A DNA stretch of 6,721 bases from assembly GCA_903909925.1 (NCBI GenBank), contig CAIVXR010000126.1:1-6721 (forward strand). The letters run 5' to 3'. Origin of the DNA: an uncultured beta proteobacterium. GTDB lineage: Bacteria; Pseudomonadota; Gammaproteobacteria; Burkholderiales; Burkholderiaceae. Positions 5,851 to 6,721 of the stretch are shown here, in pieces. The position numbers were made by a program, and so were the translations under genes. Position 1 is the first letter of the stretch, and each line of letters starts with the position of its first letter. The notes beneath the pieces are model-generated. The model did no database searches. It was given only the letters and a program-made list of their open reading frames with translations, and was not told the origin of the DNA.

Positions 5851-6543
5851 ATGAAGACCACTCAAGCGAACGAACTTGCTGATCGCTTAGAGGATGCCCT
5901 TCCTCAAACCCAATGCACTAAATGTGGCTATCCCGATTGCCGTGGCTATGCAGAAGCAATGGCCAGTGGTGAAGCTTTACCCAATCGTTGCCCGCCGGGA
6001 GGGGTTGATGGAATTGCACGCCTAAGTAAAATCCTTACCCCAATTTATCCATCAGATGCTTTTGAGCTGCACCCCACGATTGATCCTGACTGCGGTATTG
6101 AGCGCCCCAGACCAGTAGCTTTTATTGATCCCCAAAAATGTATTGGCTGTACGCTATGTATTCAGGCATGCCCTGTCGATGCCATTGTCGGTGCCTCAAA
6201 ACAAATGCATATTGTTTTAACGCAGTGGTGCACTGGTTGCGATCTTTGCATTCCGCCCTGCCCTGTTGATTGCATCAGCATGATTGATGTCACGGGTAAT
6301 CAAACGGGCTGGGATGCCTGGTCACAAGATCTAGCCGATATCTCACGACAGCGTTATCACGAGCGAGAGCAGCGCCTTCATAGAGAGCAAAAAGATAATG
6401 ATGAACGTTTAGCCAAAAAAGCTGCGGCTAAATTAATCGCGGTGAATGCTGACAATCCAACATCAGATGAGCAAAAGAAAGAGCAAGAACGTAAACGCGC
6501 CATTATTGCTGCTGCAATTGCACGTGCTGAGCAACAGAAATGA
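5851..6543 (+). CDS. rsxB: Soluble RnfB/RsxB-type polyferredoxin without a membrane anchor
   Basis: RsxB/RnfB is the Fe-S electron carrier of the Rnf/Rsx complex; in E. coli that complex keeps SoxR reduced. This 230-residue protein has an N-terminal 4Fe-4S domain with Cys22, Cys25, Cys30 and Cys47 (CTKCGYPDC, then RCPPGG). Two ferredoxin clusters follow: CIGCTLCIQACPVDAIVGA (Cys97, 100, 103, 107) and CTGCDLCIPPCPVDCIS (Cys127, 130, 133, 137). The N-terminal hydrophobic helix of E. coli RsxB is absent. The frame upstream of the ATG is open for only 19 codons, through the terminator, with no ATG, GTG or TTG. An added highly charged, probably helical tail spans about 155-230 and ends RAIIAAAIARAEQQK. 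No clear Shine-Dalgarno precedes the start. The stop overlaps the nth start, so the pair is translationally coupled. Partner Rsx subunits are not in the window, and the physiological electron partner is unknown. Confidence 0.93.
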   Translation: MKTTQANELADRLEDALPQTQCTKCGYPDCRGYAEAMASGEALPNRCPPGGVDGIARLSKILTPIYPSDAFELHPTIDPDCGIERPRPVAFIDPQKCIGCTLCIQACPVDAIVGASKQMHIVLTQWCTGCDLCIPPCPVDCISMIDVTGNQTGWDAWSQDLADISRQRYHEREQRLHREQKDNDERLAKKAAAKLIAVNADNPTSDEQKKEQERKRAIIAAAIARAEQQK

Positions 6544-6721
6544 TGAATCCTGAAAAACGGCGTGCTTTTTTTGAGCAACTCAAGGCCAATAATCCCAAAC
6601 CGACAACTGAACTAGAGTACAGCTCGCCATTTGAGCTGCTGATTGCAGTATTACTTTCAGCGCAAGCGACTGATGTATCCGTTAATAAAGGGACGCGCAA
6701 ACTCTTTAAGATTGCCAATAC
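6543..6721 (+). CDS. nth: Endonuclease III Nth, N-terminal part (runs off right edge)
   Basis: Nth is a base-excision-repair DNA glycosylase/AP lyase that removes oxidised pyrimidines and carries a [4Fe-4S] cluster. The 59 complete codons read MNPEKRRAFFEQLKANNPKP, then TTELEYSSPFELLIAVLLSA and QATDVSVNKG. This matches E. coli Nth without gaps and places the DNA-wedging Gln at position 41 in both. The catalytic Lys and Asp and the cluster cysteines lie beyond the window. Two adjacent ATGs exist, at 6540 and 6543. The second matches the E. coli N-terminus exactly and overlaps the rsxB stop as TGATG, while the first would give an ATGA overlap and one extra Met. There is no strong Shine-Dalgarno, which fits reinitiation by ribosomes finishing rsxB. 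The rsx-nth linkage is also found in E. coli (rsxABCDGE-nth). Confidence 0.96.
   Translation, partial: MNPEKRRAFFEQLKANNPKPTTELEYSSPFELLIAVLLSAQATDVSVNKGTRKLFKIAN

Noticed and set aside
1..6721. Mobile element, CRISPR array, tRNA or rRNA, or a defence or novel multi-gene system
   Set aside because: No transposase or integrase, direct-repeat array or RNA gene was seen. All space is taken by recognisable housekeeping genes with gaps under 140 bp.

Overview
The window looks like a chromosomal housekeeping stretch from a moderate-GC betaproteobacterium of the Burkholderiales, most plausibly Polynucleobacter or a close relative. This rests on protein character: a PhaZ that lines up residue for residue with the Cupriavidus/Ralstonia intracellular depolymerase around its catalytic positions, an IscS beginning MNAP, an RsxB without a membrane anchor, and moderate rather than high GC. 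The genus is inferred, because no search could be run.

Left half, minus strand (1-3135): uvrB is transcribed leftward, followed by iscR and the first 84 codons of iscS, which runs off the left edge. uvrB encodes the damage-verifying subunit of nucleotide excision repair. iscR encodes the Fe-S-sensing repressor of Fe-S cluster assembly, and iscS the cysteine desulfurase. A 129-bp gap between uvrB and iscR holds a strong candidate for a type 1 IscR operator (901-925) overlapping a plausible iscR promoter, which points to classical feedback control of the isc operon. iscR and iscS are 27 bp apart and probably co-transcribed.

Centre (3136-3273): a 138-bp divergent intergenic region separates uvrB from a rightward aminotransferase gene. 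It contains an inverted repeat immediately before the uvrB start and a 10-bp perfect palindrome. No canonical LexA box was found.

Right half, plus strand (3274-6721): an aspartate/aromatic aminotransferase gene is followed after 31 bp by phaZ (intracellular polyhydroxyalkanoate depolymerase). phaZ ends in a clear rho-independent terminator. Only 16 nt after its T-tract begins rsxB, a soluble, anchorless RnfB/RsxB-type polyferredoxin. Its stop codon overlaps the start of nth (endonuclease III), which runs off the right edge. The rsxB-nth pair recalls the E. coli rsxABCDGE-nth operon with the membrane subunits gone.

Nothing here amounts to a clearly new system. Points for a second look are the IscR operator, the altered IscR cluster loop, the uvrB leader dyad, the anchorless RsxB coupled to nth, and the very short space between the phaZ terminator and rsxB. 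Fe-S biology is a theme (IscR, IscS, RsxB, Nth), alongside two DNA-repair genes (uvrB, nth).
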